A stretch of DNA of 39,130 bases from Acidobacteriaceae bacterium (GTDB lineage Bacteria > Acidobacteriota > Terriglobia > Terriglobales > Acidobacteriaceae). The notes under the pieces are model-generated. The model saw only the letters and a list, made by a program, of their open reading frames with translations, did not search any database and was not told the origin of the DNA. Positions within the stretch are counted from its first letter, which is position 1; the number at the start of each line of letters is the position of its first letter. The stretch covers positions 1 through 39,130 of the forward strand of contig PLBY01000067.1 of the NCBI GenBank assembly GCA_003134655.1, in the 5' to 3' direction. Both the position numbers and the translations under genes were made by a program. This document shows, piece after piece, positions 1 to 10,996 of the stretch.

Positions 1-42
1 CTCACGCAGTCTCTAAAGCCCTCGAAGAAAGGAGAGGCTTTA

Positions 43-147
43 TCGCTAGCGCTGAAAGCGCTGCGCCACCCAAAAGCACGCCACCCAAACCGCGCTACTC
101 AGACCGCGCTACTCAAACCCGCGCCACTCAAACCCGCGCCACTCAAA
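43..147. repeat. REP-like palindrome followed by degenerate tandem 13-15 bp repeats
   Basis: A palindromic core (GCGCTGAAAGCGC, from about 49) is followed by GCGCCACCC, as in the other REP-like elements of this window. From about 64 to 147 the terminal motif is reiterated about six times as degenerate units of 13-15 bp (GCGCCACCCAAA, GCGCTACTCAAAC, GCGCCACTCAAAC). The tandem block looks like a local expansion of the right end of the element. Nothing else is recognised in bases 1-228. Confidence 0.7.
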
Positions 148-228
148 GATCACAGGGGCTTTCCTCAGGGCGCGGCTGCCCACCTCGCGCCGGGATGGTG
201 GTTGCACTTCTACCGCAACTGCGACCGG

Positions 229-1762
229 CTAGTCCTCAAGGTCATCCGGGTCGAATGGCGGGGCATCGTTTGGCGCCGTTGGACAAGTGCGCTGTGACAG
301 GATCAACGGCGGCAGTGGCGTCTGCGAATAGTTGAATGCATCCTGGAAGTCATTCGCAATCGTGTCGGCTCCGTGCAGGTTCGGCAACCCGAATGTCTCT
401 TCCATAAATCTCAGCACACCCGCAAACTCCACTTGAGTGTGATACACGCCCTGAATTGTCCAGGGGCTGATGATCAGCATGGGCACTCGAATGCCCAACC
501 CGAACTGATCACGAAACGGCGGTGCCACGTGATCGTAAAATCCACCAAAGTCATCCCAGGTCAGAAAGATCACAGTGTTGTTCCATTGTTCCTGAGGTCC
601 CTGCATGATGGCGTTGATCTGCTGCACCGTCCAGTTTTCGCCCACGCAGGCGCTGTCGCGCGGATGATCGGTGTCAACGCTCGGCGCGGTGACCCAGCTC
701 AGTGCAGGCAAATTCCCCGCCAATGCGTCTGGGATGAAAGTTGATTCGCTAACGACCTTCGTCGTCCAATCGGTACCATCAAAAATGGTGCTGAAGCTAC
801 GATACGGGTTATAGACGTAGCCGCTCTCTCCGGTTATAGACGTGTAGGCCTTCCAAGACACTCCCGCGTCATCCGCCAATTCTCCCAGTGTCTTCGCACT
901 GAAACAGGGGAATAAAGAGGACACGACATTATTGCTTTGAATAATCGGGACGTTTGTGCCGGTGATCGCGTCACATCCCCATTGCACCTTCTCCAAGCCG
1001 TGCGGATTGTCGATGACTGTCTGGGTACTGCCGGAGACCAACTCCAAGTGCGCCGGATAAGTTCCCGACTCAACACCGCTGAAGGCAGCATCCGACAACG
1101 CGCGCGTACGCCCAGTAGTTTGGAATGTCCGATTGATAGAGCTGGGTCATGCACTGCAGATCTCCATTTTCCGAGCACGTCAACTCCAGGTCAAATCGAT
1201 CCATGCGACCACCATCTACGTCGCTATGGCTGTCGGTCCATTCGTGTCCCATGTCATGCGCCGGCGGATCCGGTGTATGCCCAAGAGTGATGATCTGGCC
1301 GGTGGAGAGTTTGCCGGTTGTAGCGCCGTTCGCGCCCGGATACGTTCCAAAGTATTCGTCGAAGCTGCGGTTCTCCTTGACGATGAAAACAATGTGCTCG
1401 ATCTTTCCACGGGAAGTATTTTTGGGTGGGACGCGAATAAACGGCGTGAGCTTGCTCCAGACCGTTCCATAGCCCGGCGTTTTCTGATATGTCGCGACGA
1501 TGAGAGCAGACCCGGCGCCCTTCATCGTCACTAATCCCGTACTCGACACGGTCGCGATCGACGGTTGTATGCTCGTCCACGCCGCACTGTTGGTTACGTC
1601 ATCTGCGATTCCTGTCGACTCATACCAATACGCATGCATCTGCACGTTCTGTGTCTTGTGCAGCACAACTTGCGGCGGAGTGACGACCAGGAACTGCTGT
1701 GCTACAGCCGTTTGAGCAACTACCAAGAGGGACAGGAACAGCAAAGCACGCGGATGTTTCAT
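229..1762 (-). pseudogene. Secreted phosphoesterase (PF04185 type), frameshifted
   Basis: Two minus-strand frames together give one protein. The 5' part (1762 to about 1100) starts with ATG after a GGAG ribosome binding site, has a signal peptide ending near residue 22 (Ala-Val-Ala-Gln), a bacterial Ig-like (Big) stretch, and the phosphoesterase start EHIVFIVKENRSFDEYFGTY. It breaks off just after NYWAYAR. The homology resumes in another frame (about 1098 to 229) with [20 protein letters not shown], and continues through [11 protein letters not shown] and the C-terminal PRVPM/ISP-like region (here [11 protein letters not shown]). Family members (phospholipase C / acid phosphatase AcpA superfamily) are normally one chain of about 500 residues, matching the sum. 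The break lies at a CGCGCG run at about 1098-1106. Either a real inactivating indel or an assembly error; the rest of both halves is intact. Confidence 0.85.
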
Positions 1763-1906
1763 AAAATCTCCTGGCGAGAGTGGATGTCGCTCGGCATCGG
1801 CGCTTGGTAAAGCGAATCCGACCCATGCGGAAATCTCAGAACCGGACGGTTACCTGAATCAATGAGCATCGACCTCTGCCGCTGTACTAGAAAGCGTCGC
1901 CGCGAC

Positions 1907-4015
1907 TCAGTTGTGCAACTTGCCGTACACCGACAACATTCCGCCGCATATGGTGGGCGTAACGCTTGTAACCAATGCTGCTGCCGTGCAGTTGACACTA
2001 GTTCCACCGGCCGGACCGGGAGCATAGCCGGGAGTGCCACCCGGCACAAATACGAGACCACCGGCCACCGTGGGAACCGTGAACTTTACCGCGCCCGGAC
2101 CGGCATTGCGCGTGCCGGTGGAACTTTCCCATAGTTCCTGCAAGATGGGTTGGTTCGGCGGGCCGGGAATCGCATTGTAGGCCACAAGGATCGCCGGCGT
2201 TGCCGCCAGCGCCGATTGTGACGATTGCTTCCACACTCCGTAGCCGGCGGCATCAATGGCCCACAGCACGGCTGTGTTCGGGTTGCGGCCATCCCATGAC
2301 AGAGTCGGCACAGTACCGGGGTAGGGGTAGGTCTTCGGGACTTGCTCGGGCGCGCCCACTGGGTTGAAATATCCGGTTGCAGTGTTCATCTGAAAAGCAA
2401 CGATTTGTCCATTCACGCCCGCGACGTAGAGATAGTTTTCAGGATGGCTGGAGGTGCCTGCCCAGAATGTCTCGGTTCCTCTGATCCCGATATTCGTTCC
2501 GTTCACTTCGTTCTTGCCCTGGTTCGAGCCCTGAAAGCACTGTGCAATGGATCCGCTGCCGGGAGTAGACGATTCACTGCATGCGGTGGCCGAGGGATTT
2601 GAAGCGGTCGTGCAGTTGTACCCGCAGCCATCCAGTCCGCCCATGACGTTTTGCAAAGTTGATCCCGTCTGCGTGCTATAGCAAACGCCGTAGACGACTC
2701 CTTCTTTCCCACCCGCAACCAATTCATGGTTCGACCCACACACCGGCGACGGAACTCCAGCCGGAGAAAGTAGCGTGACCCCGCCCGAACCCAAGTCAAA
2801 ATCGCCATTGGGCGCATTGACGATTAACTGATTCGCGAGCGGGCAGATGTCTGGTCCGTATCCGGTGCAAAGTGTGATCGTGACCTTGTCTGTGTTCAGT
2901 TCCGCAAAATCGTTGGGAGTATAGTAGTCAGCCGCAACCAAGCCGGAATTGGTGGTCGCAATCTTGACAACGCTCTCGCCAAAACGGGTCGTGCCGTTCC
3001 AATCCCCATTTCCCACCGCAACATAGACATTTCCAGCGCTGTCCACTGCCGGAGCCGCGCCCGACATCCAGATGGCGCCGTCCTGGCTGGTTACGCCGCC
3101 TTCCGCATCAAATACCCAGTTGGTCGCGGCTGCCTGGGAAAAGCGCTGGGTGGCGTAGTTATAGGCGAGTCCAGCCACATACCCACTGTATGGGGGAGTG
3201 TCGCAGAAGGAACCAAAGGCAACGTACAAGTTAGCTCTTCCCGCAGCAGGCTTGAACATAGCCAATCCGGCGCGTTGTTGCTCCTGGATAACCGCGAGGC
3301 CGCCAGGAAACACGCGTGACAGGTCATAGGGGGCGCTGGTCCCGTTCAACACCTCGGCGCCGGAGTTGATCTTGATAGCGTGCAGCCGATAGGCGTAGCT
3401 GAGACTTGCCGTTTGATGTCCGGTGACCACATACATTACAGGAGGATTTACCGAAGTATCGATCACAGGGGTGCCGGTAATGCCGACTTCGGGCACCGTG
3501 GAGTTGCACGGGCCGTCAGGACTGGTTGGGAGGGCAGTAAATGGAATTGCAAACTCGCCCGGCCGGTTCATGTTGAGCATCCAGCACTGGGCTAGCTTGA
3601 ATGTGTATCCGGTACTAGTCAGGACATAATTCCACATGAAGGCATATACCGAATTGTTCTGAGTGGCGACCAGAACAATGTTTTGCGTTCCCGGGCAAGC
3701 TGACGTAGAAGCCATGGCTACGCCGGAAAGATAAAGCGGTTGGGCATAGATCAATCCATCGACGGCCCCATTGGCTCCGCCAGCCGCTGGTGTCAGAAGA
3801 CCGAAGTTCGCGCTGCCGTGAGCGGGGAAAAGTGAAGGGCTAAGGATCGACTCTTTGGAATTGACGCCGTCGCGCATGGAGTCGTTGTGATAAGTAGCCA
3901 CGCACGGGCCGCTAGTGCACGCTCCGGCCTGCGAGTGCGCAATCGTGGTAGCAAGAGTGATCGTGACAACTACGGCACAGAGTTGGAGACAGAGCAGATG
4001 ATAGCGGGATCCCAT
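1907..4015 (-). CDS. Secreted beta-propeller (PQQ-like repeat) protein
   Basis: A 702-residue exported protein of unknown role. The start is the ATG at 4015 (MGSRYHLL) because AGGAGGAAGC sits directly before it; a longer reading to 4069 adds 18 residues with no ribosome binding site. Residues 1-30 form a signal peptide (hydrophobic LQLCAVVVTITLATTIA). The mature part has propeller-like strands such as PVIDTSVNPPVMYVVTGH, DSAGNVYVAVGNGDW, PENYLYVAGVNGQIVAF and, at the end, KFTVPTVAGGLVFVPGGT followed by LSVYGKL. This end is typical of PQQ-like propeller proteins abundant in Acidobacteriota. There are many Cys residues, suggesting disulfides outside the cytoplasm. No catalytic residues are recognised and no quinoprotein dehydrogenase signature was seen. 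The gene lies upstream of, and co-oriented with, the phosphoesterase, separated by about 145 bp. Confidence 0.8.
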   Translation of the reverse strand: MGSRYHLLCLQLCAVVVTITLATTIAHSQAGACTSGPCVATYHNDSMRDGVNSKESILSPSLFPAHGSANFGLLTPAAGGANGAVDGLIYAQPLYLSGVAMASTSACPGTQNIVLVATQNNSVYAFMWNYVLTSTGYTFKLAQCWMLNMNRPGEFAIPFTALPTSPDGPCNSTVPEVGITGTPVIDTSVNPPVMYVVTGHQTASLSYAYRLHAIKINSGAEVLNGTSAPYDLSRVFPGGLAVIQEQQRAGLAMFKPAAGRANLYVAFGSFCDTPPYSGYVAGLAYNYATQRFSQAAATNWVFDAEGGVTSQDGAIWMSGAAPAVDSAGNVYVAVGNGDWNGTTRFGESVVKIATTNSGLVAADYYTPNDFAELNTDKVTITLCTGYGPDICPLANQLIVNAPNGDFDLGSGGVTLLSPAGVPSPVCGSNHELVAGGKEGVVYGVCYSTQTGSTLQNVMGGLDGCGYNCTTASNPSATACSESSTPGSGSIAQCFQGSNQGKNEVNGTNIGIRGTETFWAGTSSHPENYLYVAGVNGQIVAFQMNTATGYFNPVGAPEQVPKTYPYPGTVPTLSWDGRNPNTAVLWAIDAAGYGVWKQSSQSALAATPAILVAYNAIPGPPNQPILQELWESSTGTRNAGPGAVKFTVPTVAGGLVFVPGGTPGYAPGPAGGTSVNCTAAALVTSVTPTICGGMLSVYGKLHN

Positions 4016-4069
4016 GCTTCCTCCTGGCGGTCCGAAATTCGACCGGGAACCCGCCATACCTGACAGCAC

Positions 4070-4343
4070 GCGAAAATCGGCGCAAAAGCATGACGCAGGG
4101 CCGCGCTGGTGTCAAGCGAAAACTCGGCGAAAACCCGCCATTAGCGGGCAGTTCACGCGCGTCGGCTGTAAACTGCCCCCCAAAAGCGCGACATCCAAAC
4201 CACGTCACGCCAAGCGGAAACCGCCGCGATCAAGGCCCAGTTTTTCCGCGAACTGTGCGGGAGCAGAGGATCAAGAACGTGGCCTAGAAAATCGATTCTT
4301 TAACCAATATGGGAAGGCGAGGCCGCGCCTCTTCTGAATAGGT
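4070..4343. other. Intergenic region, no gene recognised
   Basis: Upstream regions of the minus-strand propeller gene and the plus-strand hppA gene meet here. No tRNA, repeat family member or supported ORF was recognised. Open frames across it lack ribosome binding sites and recognisable protein sequence. Confidence 0.5.
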
Positions 4344-4372
4344 TTGACCGGGGGTATCCAACGTGTTATAAA
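4344..4372 (+). promoter_or_regulatory. Sigma70-type promoter for hppA
   Basis: TTGACC at 4344-4349 and TATAAA at 4367-4372 are separated by exactly 17 bp, five of six and five of six matches to the vegetative consensus. Predicted transcription start is near 4379, which leaves a leader of about 290 nt before the hppA start codon. Confidence 0.6.
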
Positions 4373-4379
4373 TGCCCGT

Positions 4380-4666
4380 TTTGCTCTGGTATGCCGGGAC
4401 TGGAGTCTTATTTCTCTGGTCCGGATTTTGCGGCGAAGCTTTCTTAACTAAAATCCAGCGCGAACTCCGACGCGGCCAAGCTCCAACACTCTTCAGGTTT
4501 TGCGGTGGAAGCGTGTTCGGAAATCCGGAACAGATGTCCAAGCCTCGATGGGCGTGCTCACGGTGGAGTGATGGCGCCGTGGTTCGCGAGGCGGCAGACT
4601 GCTTCCCGGGCGGAGTTTTTACACGTGATTCATCCTTAAAACCGTACTCTTCCGGAGGAATTATTT
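4380..4666 (+). other. Long 5' leader of hppA
   Basis: The stretch between the predicted start of transcription and the hppA ATG has no convincing ORF. I recognise no known riboswitch class in it. It ends with a good ribosome binding site (CCGGAGGAATTATTT before ATG). If the promoter at 4344 is the main one, the leader is unusually long and could hold post-transcriptional control. Confidence 0.4.
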
Positions 4667-7147
<2,481 letters not shown>

Positions 7148-7166
7148 GAGTCGGTTAGAAAGATCG

Positions 7167-7205
7167 ACGCCATCCGGAGCGATCCGGGTGGCGTTTTTGC
7201 TTTTG
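7167..7205 (+). terminator. Rho-independent terminator of hppA
   Basis: An 11-bp stem (ACGCCATCCGG at 7167-7177 with CCGGGTGGCGT at 7184-7194, one G-T wobble) and a 6-base loop are followed by TTTTTGCTTTT. It starts 19 bases after the hppA stop codon. Confidence 0.88.
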
Positions 7206-7222
7206 GGAGGCGATCGAGCTTT

Positions 7223-7267
7223 GTCGAGCTACGCTCGACGGACAGCCGGGGCGGCTGTCCCCACATA
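7223..7267. repeat. Intergenic palindromic repeat (GGACAGCC...GGCTGTCC type)
   Basis: Two adjacent inverted repeats: GTCGAGC-tac-GCTCGAC (7223-7239) and GGACAGCC-ggggc-GGCTGTCC (7240-7260), followed by CCACATA. The second hairpin plus CCACATA is matched at 23781-23809, so it is a dispersed family, not a chance hairpin. It lies between convergent genes. Confidence 0.7.
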
Positions 7268-7273
7268 GGATCG

Positions 7274-7675
7274 CTAGAACGAGAGCTTCATCTTAGACTT
7301 CACGCTGTGCGCGAGCTTTTCAATCTGTTCGGCTTTCTTGATGGCGTCAACGGACACGACTCCGCGCTCGGCTTTCTGCAGGTAGTCACTCAATTCCGCC
7401 GTCAGTTGCTGCATCTTTTCCATATCGCGCCTCATCTCGATCTGGCGTTGGGAGTTAGCGGCAATGGCTTGCTGTCTTTGAATTTCGTCGCCCGCGAAAG
7501 CGGGCGTGAGGTTTGCTCCTGGTTGAGGAACGGCGGCGGGAGGAATGGGAGTGTGGAGATCCTGTGCTTGAGGAACGGCAGGAGGAACGTAGATGTGGAC
7601 GTTCTGCGCCGAAGAGTATCGAACTGCACTCAGAGCTGCGATCAACACGAAAGCGCGTGTACTCGGCCTCAGCAT
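7274..7675 (-). CDS. Small exported coiled-coil protein (paralogue of 8383-8733)
   Basis: 133 residues. The start is the ATG at 7675 (MLRPSTRAFVLIAAL), which has GAGGAGGG seven bases upstream; a longer frame to 7735 lacks such a site. A signal peptide ends near Ser-Ser-Ala-Gln. Then comes a Pro-rich linker (PPAVPQAQ, PIPPAAVPQPG) and a charged helical part from about residue 65 (Q-rich, EMRRDMEKMQQL). The C-terminal motif KKAEQIEKLAHSVKSKMK is nearly identical to the end of the gene at 8383-8733 (KKAEEIEKLAHSVKEKMK). Function not recognised; a periplasmic or surface helical protein is likely. No enzyme motif. Confidence 0.75.
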   Translation of the reverse strand: MLRPSTRAFVLIAALSAVRYSSAQNVHIYVPPAVPQAQDLHTPIPPAAVPQPGANLTPAFAGDEIQRQQAIAANSQRQIEMRRDMEKMQQLTAELSDYLQKAERGVVSVDAIKKAEQIEKLAHSVKSKMKLSF

Positions 7676-7956
7676 GATGACCCTCCTCACCGGATGCGAC
7701 GTTCGTCCATCGGTTATTCCAAGGATGCGGGGCAAAATCTGTCGGGCATTATGGCGCGCGCTGGGAATGAAGACAACTGAATTCGATGGCAGGAGCTGAA
7801 CCCTTGCACGCTCCGCCTCGGGACGGGCGAGGTGCGTTCAAGCCGTCTGGAGCAGGTCGTCCTGACCTCGGCGCCCGGAAACAAAAGGCGTGACCGGCGT
7901 CGCATTTGGCCGCCAGTCACGCCCTGAAGAGATTTCGCCGAAGCAGGAGTTTGAAG

Positions 7957-8211
7957 TTAGTGACGGTCCCAGTAGAGGTCGCGGCGATCGCGATTTACGT
8001 CGCGGTACTCACGGCGCAGTTCACGGCGTTCGTGGCGCGCGGCCGCGTAGTCGCCGCGGTAGAGATCGCGCCGAAACTCGCGGCGATCGTGAGCGATCTT
8101 GGCCTGGTCGTGACGGATATCGCGGTGCAGGCCGCGGTCACCATCCCAGGCCAGCGCAGGAGCCACGCCCATTCCCACTAACAAGAGAATTCCAGCAATC
8201 GCGCGTTTCAT
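7957..8211 (-). CDS. Small exported Arg/Asp/His-rich protein
   Basis: 84 residues: a signal peptide (MKRAIAGILLLVGMGVAPALA) followed by a very charged segment of HRDIRHDQAKIAHDRREFRRD-like repeats, rich in Arg, Asp, His and Tyr. Ribosome binding site GGAGGAACAAAT directly before the ATG at 8211 supports expression. The repeated D-R-R-E/D pattern suggests a long amphipathic helix; binding of metal or anionic polymers is conceivable but not shown. It lies between two paralogous small exported proteins on the same strand, with gaps of about 170 to 280 bp, so each may have its own promoter. Function unknown. Confidence 0.7.
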   Translation of the reverse strand: MKRAIAGILLLVGMGVAPALAWDGDRGLHRDIRHDQAKIAHDRREFRRDLYRGDYAAARHERRELRREYRDVNRDRRDLYWDRH

Positions 8212-8382
8212 ATTTGTTCCTCCGACCGCAATTCGCGGTTAGTGAATAGAACACCAGGAGCGAGGAGGAGTTTCGGTGTGAGAAGACGGCGATAGCGATT
8301 GGCCGCAGGCAACCATTCAACGGGAGGGACGTCCGGCGGCGACATGTCCGCCGAGATGCCTTCAATGACTGCAAGTCACCGA

Positions 8383-8733
8383 TCAGTTCGGACCCTTCAT
8401 TTTTTCTTTGACGCTGTGAGCCAGCTTTTCGATCTCTTCGGCTTTTTTGACCACGTCGAGGGAGAGAACGTTTTCGTCGGACTTGTCGACGGACTCCTTC
8501 AGTTCGACGGATAACTTCAACAACTTGTCGGTGTCGTGCTTGAGGGCGGCGACGCGTTCTTTGGCGGCCTTCTTGGCCATGTCGCTGGCGATGCGGGCGC
8601 GGGCGTCATCTGCATCCACCATGGGCGGGTTGACGTCATGGGTTGAGGGCGGGCTCGACTGGCGGGTCTGGGCAGTGCCGGAGAACGAGAGAAGGAACAG
8701 GAAGGCTATCCCTACGTAAAGTCTGGATCGCAC
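8383..8733 (-). CDS. Small exported coiled-coil protein (paralogue of 7274-7675)
   Basis: 116 residues, GTG start at 8733 (MRSRLYVGIAFLFLLSFSGTAQ as translated), with a weak AGCGAGG site upstream. Signal peptide to about residue 22, a short Ser/Pro/Thr linker, then an Ala/Lys/Asp/Glu-rich helical region (ARARIASDMAKKAAKERVAALKHD split over residues about 43-66) and the C-terminal motif KKAEEIEKLAHSVKEKMK shared with 7274-7675. The shared motif and signal peptide show the two genes are paralogues that diverged strongly in their central part. Function not recognised. Confidence 0.72.
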   Translation of the reverse strand: MRSRLYVGIAFLFLLSFSGTAQTRQSSPPSTHDVNPPMVDADDARARIASDMAKKAAKERVAALKHDTDKLLKLSVELKESVDKSDENVLSLDVVKKAEEIEKLAHSVKEKMKGPN

Positions 8734-8798
8734 GAAAACCTCGCTGGAGATTCGGATGCGTGCTGCTCTTTGAAATTATACGTCGCGGAAAAAAGAAT

Positions 8799-8882
8799 TC
8801 ACCACAGAGGACACGGAGGACACAGAGGAAAAAAGCGAGACCGGGAATTAACCACAAAGGGCACGAAGTAACACGAAGGAAA
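8799..8882. repeat. ACCACAGAGGACACGGAGG-type intergenic repeat, two copies
   Basis: ACCACAGAGGACACGGAGGA with a CACAGAGG extension (about 8810-8828) is followed about 50 bp later by ACCACAAAGGGCACGAAGTA (about 8861-8880). The two are degenerate copies of one motif with internal CACGAAGG-like subrepeats. Similar strings occur between genes in several environmental phyla (from memory). No coding potential. Confidence 0.55.
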
Positions 8883-8912
8883 ACAAAAGGCCAGAGCCGG
8901 GGCTCTGGCCTT
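8882..8912 (-). terminator. Rho-independent terminator of rho
   Basis: Perfect 12-bp inverted repeat AAGGCCAGAGCC / GGCTCTGGCCTT (8887-8898 and 8901-8912), followed on the minus strand by TTGTTTTCC. It begins about 20 bp after the rho stop codon. Confidence 0.75.
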
Positions 8913-8931
8913 CTCTTATCTTGGAGCGTCT

Positions 8932-10182
8932 TTACAGAGCGCTCATGTTGGCCAGAAATTCGCTGTTGCCCTTGGTCTTGCTGAGCTTGTCGATCAGCAG
9001 TTCCATAGCTTCCACGGGAGAGAGCGGGTTAAGCACCTTACGCAGAACCCAGATGCGCGAGAGATCTTCTTTTGGGATCAGGAGTTCTTCTTTACGAGTA
9101 CCGGAGCGTTGGATGTCGATGGCCGGGAAGACGCGCTTGTCGACGAGTTTGCGCTCGAGGATAATTTCCGAATTGCCGGTGCCTTTGAACTCTTCGAAGA
9201 TGACATCGTCCATGCGGGAGCCGGTGTCGATCAGGGCCGTCGCAATGATGGTCAGCGAGCCGCCTTCTTCGATGTTGCGGGCGGAGCCGAAGAAACGCTT
9301 CGGACGCTGCAACGCGTTGGAGTCGACGCCGCCGGAGAGCACTTTGCCCGAGGGCGGAACGATCGTGTTGTAGGCGCGGGCGAGACGGGTGATGGAATCG
9401 AGCAGGATCACGACGTCGCGTTTGTGCTCGACCAGGCGCTTGGCTTTTTCGATCACCATTTCGGCGACCTGGACGTGGCGCGCCGCGGGCTCGTCGAAGG
9501 TCGAAGAGATAACTTCGCCTTTGACGGAACGCTGCATGTCGGTGACTTCTTCGGGGCGCTCGTCGATCAGCAGGACCATCAAAACAACTTCAGGATGATT
9601 GGTGGTGATGGAGTTGGCGACGTTCTGCAGCAGCATGGTCTTGCCGGCGCGCGGCGGAGAGACGATGAGGCCGCGCTGTCCTTTGCCGAGGGGAGTGAGC
9701 AGATCCATGACGCGGGCGCTGGCGTTTTCGCGGGTGGTCTCAAGCTTGAGGCGCTCCTGCGGGTACAGCGGCGTCAGGTTGTCGAACAGGATCTTGTTGC
9801 GGGCTTCGTCCGGCGACTCGAAGTTGACGGCTTCAATCTTGACGAGCGCGAAATATTTTTCGCCCTCGTGCGGAGGACGAACCTGGCCGCTGATGGTGTC
9901 GCCGGTCTTAAGATCGAATTTGCGGATCTGGGAGGGCGACACGTAGATGTCGTCGGGGCCCGGGAGGTAGTTGTAATCGGGAGAGCGGAGAAAACCGTAG
10001 CCATCGGGCAGGATTTCAAGTACGCCTTCAGCGAAAATATGGCCTTCTTTTTCGCTTTGCGCCTGCAGGATCTTGAAGATCAAGTCCTGCTTGCGCATAC
10101 CGCTGGCACCGGGCAGATCCAAGGTCCTTGCGATCTTGGTCAGCTCGGTGATGTTCTTTTCTTTCAGTTCAGCAATGGTCAT
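8932..10182 (-). CDS. rho: Transcription termination factor Rho
   Basis: Hexameric RNA-dependent ATPase that terminates transcription. 416 residues, the usual length. The N-terminal Rho_N helical region ([21 protein letters not shown]) leads into the cold-shock-like RNA-binding fold with [21 protein letters not shown] (61-81). Walker A is SPPRAGKT (175-182), Walker [11 protein letters not shown] (203-212), then the Q-loop and R-loop region. The ATG at 10182 has AGGTGAATC upstream. It is followed by a strong hairpin terminator. No signs of the long disordered insertions seen in some high-GC bacteria. Confidence 0.97.
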   Translation of the reverse strand: MTIAELKEKNITELTKIARTLDLPGASGMRKQDLIFKILQAQSEKEGHIFAEGVLEILPDGYGFLRSPDYNYLPGPDDIYVSPSQIRKFDLKTGDTISGQVRPPHEGEKYFALVKIEAVNFESPDEARNKILFDNLTPLYPQERLKLETTRENASARVMDLLTPLGKGQRGLIVSPPRAGKTMLLQNVANSITTNHPEVVLMVLLIDERPEEVTDMQRSVKGEVISSTFDEPAARHVQVAEMVIEKAKRLVEHKRDVVILLDSITRLARAYNTIVPPSGKVLSGGVDSNALQRPKRFFGSARNIEEGGSLTIIATALIDTGSRMDDVIFEEFKGTGNSEIILERKLVDKRVFPAIDIQRSGTRKEELLIPKEDLSRIWVLRKVLNPLSPVEAMELLIDKLSKTKGNSEFLANMSAL

Positions 10183-10297
10183 GATTCACCTGAACCCGCG
10201 CACTCAAACGTATTCGTTTAGTGTCAGCGGGAGATTTTTCAATAAGGAGGGGACGCAGGGAAGACGCAAACACCACCAGGCAGGAAGGCGGGGCTGG

Positions 10298-10513
10298 TTA
10301 AGCAGCCCGCCGTTGTGCCTCAGCAAAATTCTCTGGTTCCGACAAAACTTCTTGCCGATCTGAGCCAGCGATCCGATCCAATACGCCGTTCATCGTTTCC
10401 TGGATTCTGGTACTGGGCCGGTGGAACTTCCGCGTGGCCTTGGAGGCAAGCTGACAAAGCATATACCGGTTCCGCAGAGTCTGTAAAGCATCAAACACAC
10501 GATCAGAGCGCAT
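10298..10513 (-). CDS. Small conserved protein, possible RNA polymerase omega-like subunit
   Basis: 71 residues. The N-terminus MRSDRVFDALQTLRNRYMLC continues with QLASKATRKFHRPSTRIQETMN. The NRY-x-L-x(4)-AS-x-ATRK pattern resembles the NR(F/Y)-L-(V/C)-x-(V/L)-AAKRAR core of omega (RpoZ), and I recall similar short proteins in Acidobacteriota annotated that way. The ATG at 10513 has AAGGAG 11 bases upstream, a little far. It lies 115 bp upstream of rho on the same strand. The C-terminal third (DRQEVLSEPENFAEAQRRAA) is not diagnostic. Omega assignment is an inference. Confidence 0.6.
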   Translation of the reverse strand: MRSDRVFDALQTLRNRYMLCQLASKATRKFHRPSTRIQETMNGVLDRIAGSDRQEVLSEPENFAEAQRRAA

Positions 10514-10990
10514 GTGCGTTCATTCTCCTTACTTTATGATTGTGGCCTTCCGCATTCGTCCTTTGCCAAGGAGAGTGACCGGAACCCCAGAGTGCGCCCT
10601 AAGTCACTGATTCCTAGTAAGTTGTAAAGGAGTTAGCGTAAAAACTCACTTGTTGAATAGATGCGTGACAGGACTCCGAAGATGCTCGATTTTCTGGCCT
10701 GGCTTCGCAGGCGCAGAGTGACTAGAAAAAGGCCTGGAAGCTTCCGGATGTCCTAGAACTCGTTAATGTAGCTGCAAGAAGGAGAGAGGTCAAGTATTTA
10801 TTTGAGGGCGGTGTGTAAAAACTGGTAAAGATGCCCGGAAGTGGACCTCGTGGCGTTGACAGCGCCCGGCTCAGATCACCAATCGGGACAGCCATAAGAT
10901 ACTGCAGTAAAACGACTTAAGCGGAAAACTACGATCCGTTCGGAGATCACGGTTTGGCCATTCTCTCGAATTCTCAAGGGACGACGCCGA
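10514..10990. other. Gene-free stretch, no feature recognised
   Basis: About 480 bases without a supported gene. One 31-codon frame at about 10661 lacks a ribosome binding site. No tRNA or known RNA fold was recognised. The region probably holds the promoter of the small gene ending at 10298 and may be decayed sequence. Confidence 0.4.
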
Positions 10991-10996
10991 ACCCGC

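Noticed and set aside
9109..10221. 370-codon plus-strand frame opposite rho
   Set aside because: It is antisense to an unmistakable rho gene. Its Asp/Gly/Val/Phe bias is that of a codon shadow in GC-rich DNA.
10661..10756. 31-codon Arg-rich frame in the gap upstream of the CoA-transferase
   Set aside because: No ribosome binding site, promoter or terminator in proper position, unlike the unit at 25322-25513.
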